Part shown: one piece after another, positions 25,082-32,671 of the stretch
How the letters are laid out: each line of letters opens with the position of its first letter
How positions within the stretch are numbered: the stretch's first letter is position 1
Assembly (NCBI GenBank): GCA_035493895.1
Contig: DATJHM010000005.1
Coordinates: 1 to 42,305, forward strand
Direction of reading: 5' to 3'
DNA from: DATJHM01 sp035493895
GTDB taxonomy: Bacteria; Chloroflexota; Ktedonobacteria; Ktedonobacterales; Ktedonobacteraceae
Length of the DNA stretch: 42,305 nt
Program-made: the position numbers and the translations under genes
Notes under the pieces: model-generated
What the model saw: the letters and a program-made list of their open reading frames with translations, nothing else
The model's database searches: none
Told to the model about the DNA's origin: nothing

Positions 25082-25621
25082 TCAGGGAAACCTCACATCG
25101 CTTTTCACCGCTTCTATGCAGAGCTCAATGCGCGTGTCGTAGCCGACAAGGGAGATACCTGCATCCAGGACCTGATTGAAGTGCATGCCAAACAGACGTC
25201 GGTCGATGGTTGCAACGGACAAGAGGCCAAGTCGCCAGCCTTCGCTAAAGGGATCGCGCGCGTAGCCATTGAAGTCAGTTTGGAAGTTCACTGTATGTGT
25301 AATACCCCGTATCGTCAGATTGCCAATGACAACGGCGCTTTTCATGGCGGTGCGCCTGACTCGCGTGCTCTCGAAGGTAATTGTGGGGTAGTGTCCGGTG
25401 TCAAAGAAATCAGTCGAACGCAGATGCATATCTCTCTGCTCAATGCCAGTTGAGATGCTGGCAGCATTGACCGATGCCTTGATCCAAGAATTTTCTGGTT
25501 GCTGGGTATCAAAGAAAATACTTCCCTGTACCTCGTTAAAACGTCCTTTGACCACATTGATCATCAGGTGCTTCACGGAAAATTCAACCAGGGTGTTATT
25601 CGGATCAATGTCCCAATACAT
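25082..25621 (-). CDS. YceI family protein
   Basis: A 179-residue lipocalin-like protein, the family thought to bind isoprenoid-type lipids. Diagnostic stretches: WDIDPNNTLVEFSVKHLMINVVKGRF at the start, DMHLRSTDFFDTGHYPTITFEST in the middle, IGNLTIRGITHTVNF, and FGMHFNQVLDAGISLVGYDTRIEL near the end. No signal peptide is present, so this copy is cytoplasmic, unlike E. coli YceI. The start at 25621 has AGGAG nine bases upstream; the frame stays open upstream to 25705, but those codons would encode a cysteine-rich non-family stretch. No operon partner. Confidence 0.92.
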   Translation of the reverse strand: MYWDIDPNNTLVEFSVKHLMINVVKGRFNEVQGSIFFDTQQPENSWIKASVNAASISTGIEQRDMHLRSTDFFDTGHYPTITFESTRVRRTAMKSAVVIGNLTIRGITHTVNFQTDFNGYARDPFSEGWRLGLLSVATIDRRLFGMHFNQVLDAGISLVGYDTRIELCIEAVKSDVRFP

Positions 25622-25793
25622 TAGGAATGCTCCTACTAAGATAGCCCTACTGCACAAAGCACAGTGAAATTTGCAGCATATGTGCTCCAAGAAGAACATA
25701 TGCATCTCTGGTTCTTCTCCGTGCTTTCTGGTAATGGGCTCCCAACATTTTTCCCTACCAAAATCCCCGCTAAGGATTTGCGGAGACTATTCG

Positions 25794-26361
25794 GGGGTTG
25801 CGCTACGTAAGCTGTCATGAGGTAGCAGGCATAAGCGACATTTCGCCGCCTCTGTGACTCCTGGTTCATCCTCTCCTGGACTCGTGCATTCGCTTGCACC
25901 AAACTCACCTTATCAGCGTTTCTATTTGTCTCCCCCTTGTTGCGCAGACGTTTTTCGTACCTCATCCATAAATTTTTGTTGCATCGGCCCCGAGTTGAAT
26001 AACTCAAAATAAGGAGGGTCTTTCTCTTTCTTCTCTCGTCATTTAGATATTGCAGCTTTAGCTGCTTGTTCCGCAAACTTTCGTCCCATCTGAGCCGTGT
26101 CGCGTGGAATAATAGCAGGATGAGCGTCTCTCTCGGATCGTTGTGTGGCTGCCTCTCGTGCGGGATCAATAGTTGGCTGCTCTGGTTTTTTCCTTCCCTA
26201 TCTATGGGCGTTTCTAATCGTCGTGGTACGCTCTAATTCCTTTCTTCATCTCTTAGTCACGTCGATTGCGCATTGTACCTTGCCCAGAAAACGCTTAAAT
26301 TGTGATGTGCCTACTATGCCCGCTAAATTGTGGCTGGTGATAGCTTACGTAGTGCAACCCC
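25794..26361. mobile_element. 568-bp element bounded by imperfect 24-bp inverted repeats
   Basis: Left end 25794-25817 begins GGGGTTGCGCTACGTAAGCT; the right end 26338-26361, read inward on the minus strand, begins GGGGTTGCACTACGTAAGCT. They match at 22 of 24 positions. Inside are only broken reading frames, including the remnant at 25922-26197. No transposase motif or target duplication was seen. Best read as a decayed or non-autonomous insertion. Confidence 0.5.
25922..26197 (-). pseudogene. Decayed small reading frame with in-frame TGA
   Basis: One minus-strand frame reads KKPEQPTIDPAREAATQRSE, then AQMGRKFAEQAAKAAISK, stops at TGA (26041-26039), and continues in the same frame as REKKEKDPPYFELFNSGPMQQ and KFMDEVRKTSAQQGGDK to TAG. 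The composition is protein-like on both sides of the stop, which suggests a single ancestral gene of ~90 or more codons broken by a nonsense change; no start codon fits. The family is not recognised. A longer overlapping frame (26169-25636) is basic and low-complexity and looks like a shadow. Confidence 0.4.
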
Positions 26362-26732
26362 ATCCAGGCACGGTAGGCGTTGCTCCAGTTTTGCCCTGTT
26401 TGTAGCATACTGCTTGCTTATATGTCAATCAAACCGCCTGGGATGGGAAAGGAGGCCCATCTTTTCCGGCTTAGTGGCTCTACAGGAAGCCATGGGCAAG
26501 TGAATTTGGGGAGGAAAATAAAGGTGATAGGATGCAGGCAGAATAGGGGATTTTGCCTCTCAAAAGATATGGTTGGTGTCTACGGCTACATAGGTAGCAA
26601 CGATGGTAACGCAAATCTGCATGTGAAGCCAGGGCAAAAGCGGCGTAAGTGGAAAGGGGCAGGGATCTGTAATACTCCCTGCCCTTTTGGTGAGAACGGG
26701 TTAGATGGAATGTGGAGGTATCTATTCGGTTG
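26362..26732. other. Intergenic region, no convincing gene
   Basis: A plus-strand frame of 118 codons (26380-26736) exists but has an odd mix of Cys/Gly/Lys, no ribosome site and runs across a terminator, so it is not called. The only structure is the hairpin at 26653-26688. Confidence 0.5.
26653..26688. terminator. Intrinsic terminator, likely bidirectional
   Basis: AAAGGGGCAGGGA (26653-26665) pairs with TCCCTGCCCTTTT (26676-26688) with one mismatch and a ten-base loop. It lies 45 bp after the stop of the minus-strand small gene at 26733. Confidence 0.75.
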
Positions 26733-26954
26733 TTAGCGGCGGCGACGGCGTGAATAATCGTCGTCATCCTCCCGATAGGCGAAGGTATGATGCCCATTGG
26801 GGCAATAGTATTGCAAGTCTCCATCTGCATTCGTCGAAGGGACCGTTTCGGTCTCTGGATCTACCAGCAGGACACCTTCTTCGTCGTCATACGGGCATGA
26901 CTGATATTTAATCTGTTCTACATTCATTTGTGCGCTTCCGATATGTAGTCTCAT
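26733..26954 (-). CDS. Small acidic zinc-ribbon-like protein, unknown function
   Basis: A 73-residue protein with SCPYDDEEGVLLVD and YYCPNGHHTFAYRE, i.e. two CP knuckles plus a His pair, like a reduced zinc ribbon (C-x-n-C-x3-HH). It ends in an acidic DDDD stretch followed by RRRRR. The start at 26954 has AAAGGA seven or eight bases upstream; an internal ATG at 26927 is a weaker choice. It has its own terminator and no operon partner. Family not recognised; a metal- or RNA-binding role would be inference. Confidence 0.75.
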   Translation of the reverse strand: MRLHIGSAQMNVEQIKYQSCPYDDEEGVLLVDPETETVPSTNADGDLQYYCPNGHHTFAYREDDDDYSRRRRR

Positions 26955-27490
26955 GATATTTTCCTTTTGTTGCTGACTACCTATCTGTCAGTACAGATGG
27001 TAGCGACGACGATCTCTGCGTATGCCTTTGCTGCGGGTTGGGAAGAAATATCGTGCCGTGTCACGTGATTGAGCAAGTGGTACGCGAGAAAGTCGGTAGT
27101 TGCGCGCTCTCTACTGACCCTCCCCGGTTCTTGCGTCCCCTCGCTTTTCCCGCCCGCCGTCTAGTAGGAACTTTATGGTCATTTTTTTCAATCCTCAACA
27201 TCCAGCAATTTTCTGGTCCTGAAGTACTATTTCTGACTATTTCCAACTGACAACTTGCCAAAAAAAACACGATCTCTCCCACGTTTTTTGTCTTGTTTTT
27301 ATTATCTTTACTTTAAAAGACGTATCCAATTGTTTGTTTCAAAATCGTCTTTACTCGCTGCTCAGAAAAGAACCATATGCCGACGAATAGACAATGACAT
27401 ACCCGAGCCCTTGCCAATCTCTCTCTGTTAGCAAGGGCCTGTTCTGGTAGTCCTGTTGAAATAACCCGATTTCTGCTTGTTCTGGGATAT
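26955..27490. other. 536-bp intergenic region
   Basis: No gene supported. It holds the promoter region of the small zinc-ribbon gene and, near the end, an 8-bp perfect hairpin GCCCTTGC (27407-27414)/GCAAGGGC (27431-27438) about 50 bp past the peptidase stop, possibly its terminator although no T-tract follows. Confidence 0.5.
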
Positions 27491-28621
27491 TTATGCTTCG
27501 AGGCAGAGCCGCACGAACTGGGCAAAGCCAGTCCCAATGGGCGAAATTTTGAGGTACTCTTTGAGTGTGTGCTCGTGATCGCCTTGTGTCAGGCCGACGC
27601 AGACCGCCGGGATAGCGAGGCTCAGGGGGATGTTGATGTCGGTACTGGCGGCATAGTAGCGCGGCTCGATGCCCAGCCAGCGCAAGACCTCGGCGGCGAG
27701 CTGGATCAGTGGGGCTTCCCGGCTAATTTTTCCTGCCGGGCGTTCTCCTAATACCTCGATGCTGGCCTGCAAACCCTTTCCGGCGCGCTCCTCTATGAGC
27801 TTTTGTACGCGCTCAGACAGCTTATTCAACGCATCGGGATCGTTTGAGCGCATATCCAGGAGCGCGGAGGCATGGGCGGCGATGGTGTTGATGGAGGTTC
27901 CTCCCTCGATCTCTCCGATGTTATAGGTGATTTTGGGCGTTTCTGGTACTTTGATGTCTGCAATTGCACTGATGATATGGGCCAGTCCGTGAATTGCGCT
28001 GGGCGTGCCAAAGTTGGCATACGAGTGTCCTCCGGGTCCATCAACGTTAATGCGCCAGCGTTTTGAACCTACGCCCTCATTGACGATACTCCCTAAACGA
28101 CCATCAAGGGCAATGACGGCTCCGAGCTGCTCTCGATAACGCTCAACTGCTGCCCTGGCACCGCGCAAATTGCCCAGCCCCTCTTCTCCAACGTTGGCGA
28201 CGAAGACCAGATCTTTATTGGTCTCCCATCCCAGCTCATCGAGGAGATCGAGGGCGCTGATGGCTGCGGCTACGCTGATGCTGTTGTCTCCGATTCCGGG
28301 TCCGCGCAAAATATCTTTATCTCGCTCGATCTTGATGGGCGTCCCCTGCGGAAAGACGGTATCGGTATGTGCGAGGACCAGCAGAAGTGGAGTATTGCCA
28401 CGCTGACCACGTCGGGTATAGACGTTCCCGATCTCGTCGATCTCCGGTTGATAGCCACGCTCACGCAGCAGGCTCGCGACGAATTGTGCGCGCTCGTGCT
28501 CTTGCCCGGTCGGTGAAGCCACTGCGCAGATGCGCTGGCCCAACTCTACGATTTTTTCTACGCGGGCCTCTGTCTTGCTGGCCGCGAGAAGCTGTTCTTG
28601 TTGTTGCATTGTCAGTACCAT
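27491..28621 (-). CDS. M20 family metallopeptidase (peptidase T/YgeY-like)
   Basis: A 376-residue cytoplasmic zinc hydrolase. Metal ligands and catalytic residues are visible: VLAHTDTVFP (His and catalytic Asp), GPGIGDNS (bridging Asp), ANVGEEGLGN (catalytic Glu and ligand Glu), VIALDGR (Asp), and the C-terminal QGDHEHTLKEYL (last His). The lid domain with DGPGGHSYANFG is normal. It could cleave di- or tripeptides or act as an amidohydrolase; its substrate cannot be told. The start at 28621 has AAAGGTGG upstream, with a second ATG four codons later. Divergent from the SDR gene. Confidence 0.9.
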   Translation of the reverse strand: MVLTMQQQEQLLAASKTEARVEKIVELGQRICAVASPTGQEHERAQFVASLLRERGYQPEIDEIGNVYTRRGQRGNTPLLLVLAHTDTVFPQGTPIKIERDKDILRGPGIGDNSISVAAAISALDLLDELGWETNKDLVFVANVGEEGLGNLRGARAAVERYREQLGAVIALDGRLGSIVNEGVGSKRWRINVDGPGGHSYANFGTPSAIHGLAHIISAIADIKVPETPKITYNIGEIEGGTSINTIAAHASALLDMRSNDPDALNKLSERVQKLIEERAGKGLQASIEVLGERPAGKISREAPLIQLAAEVLRWLGIEPRYYAASTDINIPLSLAIPAVCVGLTQGDHEHTLKEYLKISPIGTGFAQFVRLCLEA

Positions 28622-28712
28622 GATTCCACCTTTATCTCTCTATCTTTTCAGTGCGCCGTTCCTCAGTATGTCATTTTCATGCCGGGGGCTGTCAAGCCGA
28701 TCACATGATCCG

Positions 28713-28741
28713 TTGACGAGGTTGCGTACACATTGTATATG
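28713..28741 (+). promoter_or_regulatory. Candidate promoter of the SDR gene
   Basis: TTGACG (28713-28718), a 17-nt spacer and TATATG (28736-28741), about 110 bp upstream of the ATG. Confidence 0.5.
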
Positions 28742-28848
28742 GCGTGCATATATAGAAATGTGATACAACGCTGGTTGGGGAAACAATGTCTGTTTTTTCA
28801 TCTACACACCATGTCTGAACGATTCAGATGTGAGGGAGGAGTTTTTGT

Positions 28849-29616
28849 ATGGGTTTGGATATATTTCAGTTGCATGGTCGGGTGGCGCTTGTGACGGGGG
28901 GCAATCGTGGCCTGGGCCTGGAGATGTCGCGCGCCCTTGCTGAAGCTGGTGCTGATGTGGTGATTACGAGCCGTTCTGAGGAGCGGGCTCAGGCCGCCGC
29001 TCGCGAACTGGCCGAGGCGACGGGTCGACGCACGCTGGGGCTGGCTGTGGATGTGACTGATGCAAGCCAGATTGCGGCTATGGTGCAACGCGTGCATCGT
29101 GAGTTTGGCCGTCTGGATATTCTGGTCAATAATGCCGGGATTAATATTCGCAAGCCGATCGAGGAGTTTGATGAGGCGAGCTGGGATGCGGTGCAGCAGA
29201 CGAATCTGAAAGCGCCTTTTCTGTGTGCGCGTGCCGTCGCTCCGATTATGAAAGAGCAAGGCTATGGCCGAGTGATCAATGTTGCTTCTATGCTGGGACT
29301 GGTTGGTCTGGCTGAACGCAGCGCCTATTGCTCGAGCAAGGGGGGCGTGATCCAGTTGACGCGTGTGCTGGCATTGGAGTGGGCGAAGCAGAATATTACC
29401 GTCAATGCGATCTGTCCGGGCCCCTTTGCGACCGAACTGAACACGCCGGTCCTGAATAATCCGGAGGCCAATCAGTTTTTTCTGAATCATATTCCTCTGG
29501 GCCGCTGGGGTAAGCCGGAGGAGATTGGGGGCGTGATTGTCTTCCTGGCCTCTCAGGCCTCCAGTTTTATGACCGGTTCGGCCCTGGTCGTCGATGGCGG
29601 CTGGACGGCGGAATAA
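28849..29616 (+). CDS. SDR family NAD(P)-dependent oxidoreductase (gluconate 5-dehydrogenase-like)
   Basis: A 255-residue classical SDR. Nucleotide-binding VTGGNRGLGLEM, NNAGINI, catalytic Y160-x3-K164 in SAYCSSKGGV with the Ser in NVASMLG, and the PG motif NAICPGPFATELN are all present. The D-E-V-type DVTD after strand three is normal. The C-terminus PLGRWGKPEEIGGVIVFLAS...VVDGGWTAE is typical of gluconate 5-dehydrogenase and 2-deoxy-D-gluconate 3-dehydrogenase branches, so a sugar or sugar-acid substrate is likely, consistent with xylose isomerase 400 bp downstream. The ribosome site GGGAGGAG is strong. The exact substrate is not determinable. Confidence 0.92.
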   Translation: MGLDIFQLHGRVALVTGGNRGLGLEMSRALAEAGADVVITSRSEERAQAAARELAEATGRRTLGLAVDVTDASQIAAMVQRVHREFGRLDILVNNAGINIRKPIEEFDEASWDAVQQTNLKAPFLCARAVAPIMKEQGYGRVINVASMLGLVGLAERSAYCSSKGGVIQLTRVLALEWAKQNITVNAICPGPFATELNTPVLNNPEANQFFLNHIPLGRWGKPEEIGGVIVFLASQASSFMTGSALVVDGGWTAE

Positions 29617-29634
29617 TCCGCGCGTGGACATCGT

Positions 29635-29743
29635 TTGTCTGCGCCGGGGACGGTACCCCATAGACATCGTAGAGGCGCGGCTTGTCTGTGCCGGGGACGG
29701 TACCCATAGACATCGTAGAGGCGCGGCTTGTCTGCGCCGGGGA
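29635..29743 (+). repeat. Tandem 46-47-bp GC-rich repeat, 2.3 copies
   Basis: Units begin TTGTCTGYGCCGGGGAC at 29635, 29682 and 29728 (third copy partial) and include CATAGACATCGTAGAGGCGC. GGCGC...GCGCC within each unit can form a hairpin. A single copy in reverse orientation lies at 20193-20225. Rest of this 412-bp gap: the palindrome at 29753, the dyad at 29791 and the xylA leader. Confidence 0.9.
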
Positions 29744-29752
29744 CTCATGCAA

Positions 29753-29770
29753 TTTGCAAGCGTTTGCAAA
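29753..29770. promoter_or_regulatory. LacI/GalR-type operator-like palindrome
   Basis: TTTGCAAGCGTTTGCAAA is an 18-bp near-perfect dyad centred on CG, matching the general TGCAAnCGnTTGCA form bound by LacI/GalR-family proteins. It lies 260 bp upstream of xylA. No LacI gene is in the window. Confidence 0.55.
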
Positions 29771-29790
29771 ATTCGAAAAAGTCTCTCGAT

Positions 29791-29840
29791 GCGCTTCCCA
29801 CCTTGCTTTACAGGGATAAACAGAGCAATAAGGGAAGCGC
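29791..29840. other. 9-bp inverted repeat with inner pairing upstream of xylA
   Basis: GCGCTTCCC (29791-29799) and GGGAAGCGC (29832-29840) are exact complements; CCTTGCT and AGAGCAATAAGG inside add further pairing, giving a 50-nt imperfect hairpin. May be a second operator or an RNA structure in the xylA leader. Confidence 0.5.
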
Positions 29841-30028
29841 AAACGGTGGAAAAGACCTTGATTTCTCGTACCTTATTCGGCTACTATGGTGAGTAGTTAC
29901 AAATTGTCTTTCATACCGCATGAGAGACACCAGTCGTTGCTGCAATTTGTTCTATGTGCAAGAGAATAACGAGTTGTTGTATGTAGAGCAATGTATTAAA
30001 AACGTTGTCAGTCAGAAGGAGAGTGTGA

Positions 30029-31222
30029 ATGACCACACCAGCATATGAAGTTACGAGCGATCTGTACAAACCCAAAAAAGAGGACAAATTTTCTTTTGGC
30101 CTCTGGACCGTCGGCAATATTGGCCGTGATCCCTTTGGTGATGCAGTTCGCCCGGCCCTCAATCCTGTCTATTCAGTGAAGAAACTTGCAGAATTGGGCG
30201 CTTATGGTATCAGTCTCCACGATAATGATCTGGTCCCCTTTGGGGCCACGCTTGCTGAACGCGATCGCATTGTGCGCGAGTTCAAACAGGCTCTCAGCGA
30301 TAATGGTCTGGTCGTGCCAATGGCGACCACGAACCTTTTCTTTCACCCTATTTTTAAGGATGGGGCTTTTACGGCGAATGATCCCGCTGTCCGTGCCTTT
30401 GCTCTGCAAAAGACGATGAAATCCATCGATCTGGGTGCTGAACTGGAAGCCGAGACATACGTCTTCTGGGGCGGCCGCGAGGGCGTCGATACGGATGCCA
30501 GTAAGGACCCCGTGACGTCTCTCCAGCGCATGCGCTACGCGCTGAACTTCCTTTCTGAGTACGTTATTAGCAAAGGGTACAAGCTGCGTTTTGCGCTTGA
30601 GCCAAAGCCCAATGAGCCTCGCTCGGATACGTATTTGCCCTCCGTTGGTCACGCACTCGCCTTTATCCATACTCTTGACCATCCCGATATGGTTGGCCTC
30701 AATCCTGAGGTGGCTCATGAGTATATGTCTGGCTTGAATTTCGTGCATGGCATTGGTCAGGCGCTCGATGCAGGCAAACTCTTCCATATCGACCTCAATG
30801 ATCAGAAGGGTCCTCGCTACGACCAGGATTTCCGCTTCGGCAGCGAAAATCTCAAGAATCTTTTCTTCCTGGTGAAACTCCTTGAAGATCATGGCTATAC
30901 TGGGGCTCGCCATTTTGATGCTCATGCCTATCGTACGGAAGATGAGCAGGGCGTCTGGGACTTTGCCGCGGGTTGTATGCGCACCTATAAGCTGTTCAAG
31001 GAGAAGGCGAAGCGCTTCAATGCTGATCCTGAAATTCAGGCGCTTCTGCAAGAAATTCATGGTGGCGATCAGACCTATGGTGGCACGCTCAGTGGCTATA
31101 GCGCTGAGGCCGTCAGCAAGCTTCAGAATACGCAGTTCGATGTTGATACGCTGGCAAAACGTGGCTATGGCTACGAAAAGCTCGATCAGCTGGCGGTTGA
31201 GGTTATTCTCGGCACCCGCTAA
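30029..31222 (+). CDS. xylA: Xylose isomerase
   Basis: A 397-residue enzyme interconverting D-xylose and D-xylulose (also glucose and fructose) in the cytoplasm. The N-terminus FSFGLWTVGNIGRDPFGDAVRP and the length mark the shorter class I type of actinobacteria and relatives. His64 in SLHDNDL is the ring-opening base, K193 in EPKPNEPR binds the substrate, and metal ligands lie in GLNPEVAHEYMSG, FHIDLNDQKGPRYDQD and HFDAHAYR. The ribosome site AGAAGGAG is strong. The region upstream has a LacI-type palindrome and a hairpin, suggesting sugar-responsive control. No xylulokinase is adjacent. A very strong terminator follows. Confidence 0.97.
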   Translation: MTTPAYEVTSDLYKPKKEDKFSFGLWTVGNIGRDPFGDAVRPALNPVYSVKKLAELGAYGISLHDNDLVPFGATLAERDRIVREFKQALSDNGLVVPMATTNLFFHPIFKDGAFTANDPAVRAFALQKTMKSIDLGAELEAETYVFWGGREGVDTDASKDPVTSLQRMRYALNFLSEYVISKGYKLRFALEPKPNEPRSDTYLPSVGHALAFIHTLDHPDMVGLNPEVAHEYMSGLNFVHGIGQALDAGKLFHIDLNDQKGPRYDQDFRFGSENLKNLFFLVKLLEDHGYTGARHFDAHAYRTEDEQGVWDFAAGCMRTYKLFKEKAKRFNADPEIQALLQEIHGGDQTYGGTLSGYSAEAVSKLQNTQFDVDTLAKRGYGYEKLDQLAVEVILGTR

Positions 31223-31266
31223 GCGCAATTGACCTTGCCGATCGTTGATCGCAAACGGTCTTACTT

Positions 31267-31323
31267 AAAAGAGCGCATGGCATATATTACTTTCTCAAGT
31301 ATATATGCCATGCGCTCTTTTTT
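31267..31323 (+). terminator. Very strong intrinsic terminator of xylA
   Basis: A 21-bp perfect stem (31267-31287 with 31301-31321) ending in six T, with further inner pairing across one bulge. Confidence 0.95.
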
Positions 31324-31656
31324 CTATTGCCCTTCCTCACTATTTTTCACAGGCATATACATAGAGAAAGAGTATATAATGAAAATCTGTTTGTGTATAA
31401 AAATGGATATATGGATGAGATAAAAAGTAACTTCTCTGGCAGCTAATACTTGTAGAAGCGTAAGAAAATAAGAGTAAACCTTATTGTATGAATTGTACGC
31501 ATAACATATTGTGTTTTTCGCTCATGATTCATTACAAGCTAGCTATTTTGTACTATTTTCTGTCTGATGAATTGCTATAGAACCGTTAAGTATTTTACGA
31601 TAATTTGTATGTAAATATACTGTAGTGTGTGCCATGTGAAAGAGGAGCTATTATTT
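31324..31656. other. AT-rich upstream region of the H-NOX gene
   Basis: No ORF of note. TATACT (31616-31621) could be the -10 of the H-NOX gene, but no good -35 is visible 17 nt before it. No clear operator palindrome was found. The ribosome site is AGGAG at 31643-31647. Confidence 0.4.
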
Positions 31657-32535
31657 GTGAAGGGACTCATTTTTGTCGTCTGGGAAAAATACCTGGGCGA
31701 GCGTTTCGGCTCGAATTTTCTCAAGAACTATCGTGAGGCTATTGGCGAAACTGCGGATACGCTCCCTGTAACGGATCGCACGTATCCTGATGCACATTTA
31801 GTGAAAGGTCTGGGTGCTGCCAGCCGTCTGGCTGTGTTATCAGAGGATAAACTGTTAGTTGAATATGGGCGTTACTTCTTGATCAATGGGCTGGTTGAAT
31901 ATCTTTGCGGCTATCTGCTCGCTCAATCCTGGTGTGGCTATGATTTGCTCCTCCAGATGCGCGATGCCCACGCCCAGATGCGCAGAACACCGGACGGCCT
32001 GACGCCCCCTCTTTTCGAGTATGAGGTGCTCTCTGAAGATCATAATCATATGATTCTGACCTATGTGAGCGATCGCCGTCTCTGCTCTTTGCTGCAAGGA
32101 TGTATCTATGGGGCGGCCGAACGTTTTGGGGAACGTGCGTATGTACGTGAGCTTTCTTGTCTCAAAAGGGGCGATCCCGTTTGTCGCTTTGAAGTGCGTT
32201 TTGAGGGGGAATCCTGGGCGAAGAAGGCCACGCCTGAGATGATCGCGGCTGAAAAACAACGTCTCTCAAACCAGGGGATCTCTCAACTGGTGCTACAGGC
32301 GTTGCCCGGAGATGCTGCCGGGGGGGTGACGCTTGCCGGGGTCAAACGCACAATTGATCAACTTCATAGCTTCCCAGGCGGCCAGAGGACTCAGCGCCCC
32401 TCTCTCCACATCTCGCAAATCTATACGTCTATTTCCAAATTGCAGCAGGTTGGCCTGATTGCAAGTACAGCCAATCAACCAGGCGATACGTTTGAGACGC
32501 GGCGCTACTGGAGAGCCCCGACTTCTGACCGTTAG
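31657..32535 (+). CDS. H-NOX heme sensor fused to a winged-helix-like domain
   Basis: A 292-residue cytoplasmic protein. Residues 1-182 form an H-NOX (heme NO/O2-binding) domain: MKGLIF start, proximal heme ligand H105 in RDAHAQM, T116-P-P118, and the heme-propionate motif Y136-x-S138-x-R140. The position matching the O2-stabilising distal Tyr140 of Thermoanaerobacter H-NOX is Leu145, which predicts preference for NO over O2. Cys143, Cys168 and Cys176 match the zinc/redox cysteines of Shewanella/Vibrio H-NOX. Residues ~204-287 look like a PadR-type winged helix: ISQLVLQALP, then SLHISQIYTSISKLQQVGLI and the wing RRYWRA. GTG 31657 is the start because AGGAG lies nine bases upstream and the family begins there; an open frame from 31627 adds ten unrelated residues. 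DNA binding is inference. Confidence 0.88.
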   Translation: MKGLIFVVWEKYLGERFGSNFLKNYREAIGETADTLPVTDRTYPDAHLVKGLGAASRLAVLSEDKLLVEYGRYFLINGLVEYLCGYLLAQSWCGYDLLLQMRDAHAQMRRTPDGLTPPLFEYEVLSEDHNHMILTYVSDRRLCSLLQGCIYGAAERFGERAYVRELSCLKRGDPVCRFEVRFEGESWAKKATPEMIAAEKQRLSNQGISQLVLQALPGDAAGGVTLAGVKRTIDQLHSFPGGQRTQRPSLHISQIYTSISKLQQVGLIASTANQPGDTFETRRYWRAPTSDR

Positions 32536-32671
32536 TCTTTTTATGCTATGTTCTCTTGATTGCCAGATTTTATAGTGTCTCTGCCATTTGTGCTCTGTCC
32601 ATTGTCCGCGCATATTGTGTAATATGTATTGTGCTCTCCATTGAGCGTCAAATCTTATTTCGTTTCCTCTT

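Noticed and set aside
25636..26169. 177-codon minus-strand open frame
   Set aside because: Overlaps the YceI leader and the inverted-repeat element; basic, low-complexity sequence without family signature. A different frame there is more protein-like.
26380..26736. 118-codon plus-strand open frame
   Set aside because: No ribosome site, crosses a terminator and overlaps the small minus-strand gene; no recognisable pattern.
29635..29743. Possible CRISPR array
   Set aside because: The units are contiguous 46-47-bp tandem repeats with no unique spacers, and no cas genes are nearby.
28798..29769. 323-codon minus-strand open frame
   Set aside because: Antisense to the SDR gene and crossing the tandem repeat; Arg/His/Gln-rich shadow.
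30173..31228. 351-codon minus-strand open frame
   Set aside because: Antisense to xylA, a near-certain gene; amino-acid pattern is not protein-like.
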